From contig CAZBZG010000294.1 in assembly GCA_964496245.1 (NCBI GenBank), forward strand, positions 1 through 5,761: a DNA stretch of 5,761 nt, in the 5' to 3' direction. Positions within the stretch are counted from its first letter, which is position 1. Every line of letters begins with the position of its first letter. The stretch comes from CAZBZG01 sp964496245. Its GTDB lineage: Bacteria > Planctomycetota > SZUA-567. Both the position numbers and the translations under genes were made by a program. The notes beneath the pieces were generated by a model, which saw nothing but the letters and a program-made list of their open reading frames with translations, did not search any database and was not told the origin of the DNA. Shown here piece by piece: positions 4,727-5,761 of this stretch.

Positions 4727-5761
4727 GTCCTGTTCTCCCGGGTCTTGCGCAGACGGTCGAGCGCGGACTGGAAGGTGACGTAGTGCGGCAGCTTGAAATG
4801 GTTGCAGAAGCCGACGGACTCGATGCCGTCCGTGTGGAGCAGGACGAATTCCTGGTCCTCCGAGGGCGTGGCCGGCTCGTCGCTCTGGGTGGAGCGGTCC
4901 AGCACGGCCATGGAGATGGCCTTGGTTTCGTTGTGGCCGAAGCAGAGGCCGTAACCGAGGGTGAACCGCGGCGCGTCTTCGCTGCCGTCCCGGCATTCGC
5001 TGATGATTTCGGCTTCCGTTACCTTGACTTCCCCGACCAGTTCGGGGCGCTCCGTATAGGGGTTCTTCACCCGGACCGGCATGTAGCCCACGCGCAATTC
5101 GCCGATCGTGGGATGCACCATGCCGAAGCCGCGCATGTTGGAGTAGGCCAGGGCGAGCAGGCCGCCGGTCTCGGCCCGCGCCATGCTTTGCAGGGCCGCC
5201 GAGCGGGAGGCGGGGAAGCTCAGCGCCTCGCGCGTGACGTCGAAGATCTCCGGTTCCACCGGGCGGCCGGATTCTCGCACCAGCAACCCCTCCTCCCGCA
5301 GCAGATTCACGACCTTGGGAAAGGAATCGGGCAGGGGCGGCGCCTCCGGAAGGTCGGCCAGCAGGGCCGCGCGGGCCGCTTGGTGTTCGGGGTCGTTTTC
5401 GTTCGCCAGATCGAAGTTCAGCAGCCGGAGGAGATAATCGCTCGTGGGGCCGAGGATCTGTCCGCCGGGGATTTCCTTGAAGGCCGCGGAGATGCGCCGG
5501 ATGATCCGCATCTCGTCCGCCGACTGGGGCAGGGAGTAGCCCAGGCGCGGCTGGGTCGTGCAGAAGGCGCGGAGCATGAAGGAGGCCTCCAGCAAATCGC
5601 CCGCCGTCTGTTTCAGCGCCAACGCTGCGAAGTCCGGCGCATACAGAGCCCCCTCGCCCATGATGCGGTCTACCGCCAGGTGCAACTGCTCGCGGATCTG
5701 CGCGATCTCGAGGGGGGAAGACGCGCCCTTGATCTGTTCGAACCGGAACGCTTTGGCCGCG
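4723..5761 (-). CDS. phnI: PhnI, nucleosidase-type subunit of the C-P lyase core (5' end missing)
   Basis: The frame is open to the right edge of the window. 345 residues are visible, beginning AAKAFRFEQIKGA. E. coli PhnI is about 354 residues and starts MYVAVKGGE, so roughly the first 10-20 residues are missing. A TTG at 5685-5683 could be called as a start, but it lies inside the conserved stretch EQLHLAVDRIMGEG, matching E. coli QQLNLAVDRVMTEG, so it is not the real start. Other PhnI landmarks are IPGGQILGPTSDY near visible residues 97-109, LLALAYSNMRGFGMVHP near 201-216, RFTLGYGLCFGHNETKA near 265-281, and FCNHFKLPHYVTFQSALDRL near the C-terminus. PhnI, with PhnG, PhnH and PhnL, exchanges the adenine of ATP for the phosphonate, forming ribose 1-phosphonate 5-triphosphate; alone it acts as a purine nucleosidase. 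It sits in the PhnGHIJ core with PhnJ. The gene is translationally coupled to phnJ by a 4-base overlap. Confidence 0.96.
   Translation of the reverse strand, partial: AAKAFRFEQIKGASSPLEIAQIREQLHLAVDRIMGEGALYAPDFAALALKQTAGDLLEASFMLRAFCTTQPRLGYSLPQSADEMRIIRRISAAFKEIPGGQILGPTSDYLLRLLNFDLANENDPEHQAARAALLADLPEAPPLPDSFPKVVNLLREEGLLVRESGRPVEPEIFDVTREALSFPASRSAALQSMARAETGGLLALAYSNMRGFGMVHPTIGELRVGYMPVRVKNPYTERPELVGEVKVTEAEIISECRDGSEDAPRFTLGYGLCFGHNETKAISMAVLDRSTQSDEPATPSEDQEFVLLHTDGIESVGFCNHFKLPHYVTFQSALDRLRKTRENRT

Noticed and set aside
4727..4996. Upstream extension of the phnJ open frame
   Set aside because: It lies within the conserved C-terminal part of phnI and its Arg/His/Pro-rich translation is unlike PhnJ. 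The ATGA junction gives the expected start.
5683..5685. TTG as start codon of PhnI
   Set aside because: Conserved PhnI sequence continues upstream of it to the window edge, so the gene is simply cut off by the window.

Overview
This is a single-strand, gene-dense fragment of a carbon-phosphorus (C-P) lyase operon. All genes run on the minus strand, so transcription goes from the right edge (position 5761) to the left edge (position 1). The gene order is phnI (5' end cut off) - phnJ - phnK - phnL - phnM - an inositol-monophosphatase-family phosphatase - a 2H/2'-5' RNA ligase-family phosphodiesterase (3' end cut off). The DNA is strongly GC-rich with matching codon use throughout, which suggests a high-GC bacterium. 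I cannot name the lineage from this window. The high GC also explains the many long antisense reading frames, none of which looks like a real protein.

The right part (about 2970-5761) holds the C-P lyase core: PhnI (nucleosidase-type subunit of the PhnGHIJ complex), PhnJ (the radical SAM C-P lyase itself, with its Cys-x2-Cys-x21-Cys-x5-Cys set and glycyl-radical glycine intact) and PhnK (the ABC-type ATPase that docks on the core). The genes overlap by 4 bases (ATGA, then GTGA). phnG and phnH would be expected just off the right edge. The middle part (1071-2958) holds PhnL, a second ABC-type ATPase, and PhnM, the amidohydrolase-fold diphosphatase that removes pyrophosphate from ribose-1-phosphonate 5-triphosphate. 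The phnM start lies inside the end of phnL.

The left part (1-1083) is the least canonical. In the textbook operon PhnM is followed by PhnN, PhnO and PhnP, where PhnP opens the 5-phosphoribosyl 1,2-cyclic phosphate made by PhnJ and PhnN phosphorylates ribose 1,5-bisphosphate to PRPP. Here phnM is instead followed, with overlapping genes, by a metal-dependent IMPase-type phosphatase and then by a 2H-type cyclic phosphodiesterase. The simplest reading, which is inference, is a replacement tail for the pathway: the 2H enzyme opens the cyclic phosphate and the phosphatase removes the remaining extra phosphate, giving ribose 5-phosphate rather than PRPP. This is the most interesting point of the window. 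A four-cysteine insertion in PhnK is a second feature worth a look.

There is no intergenic space longer than 11 bases. No promoter, terminator, RNA gene, repeat or mobile element is visible.
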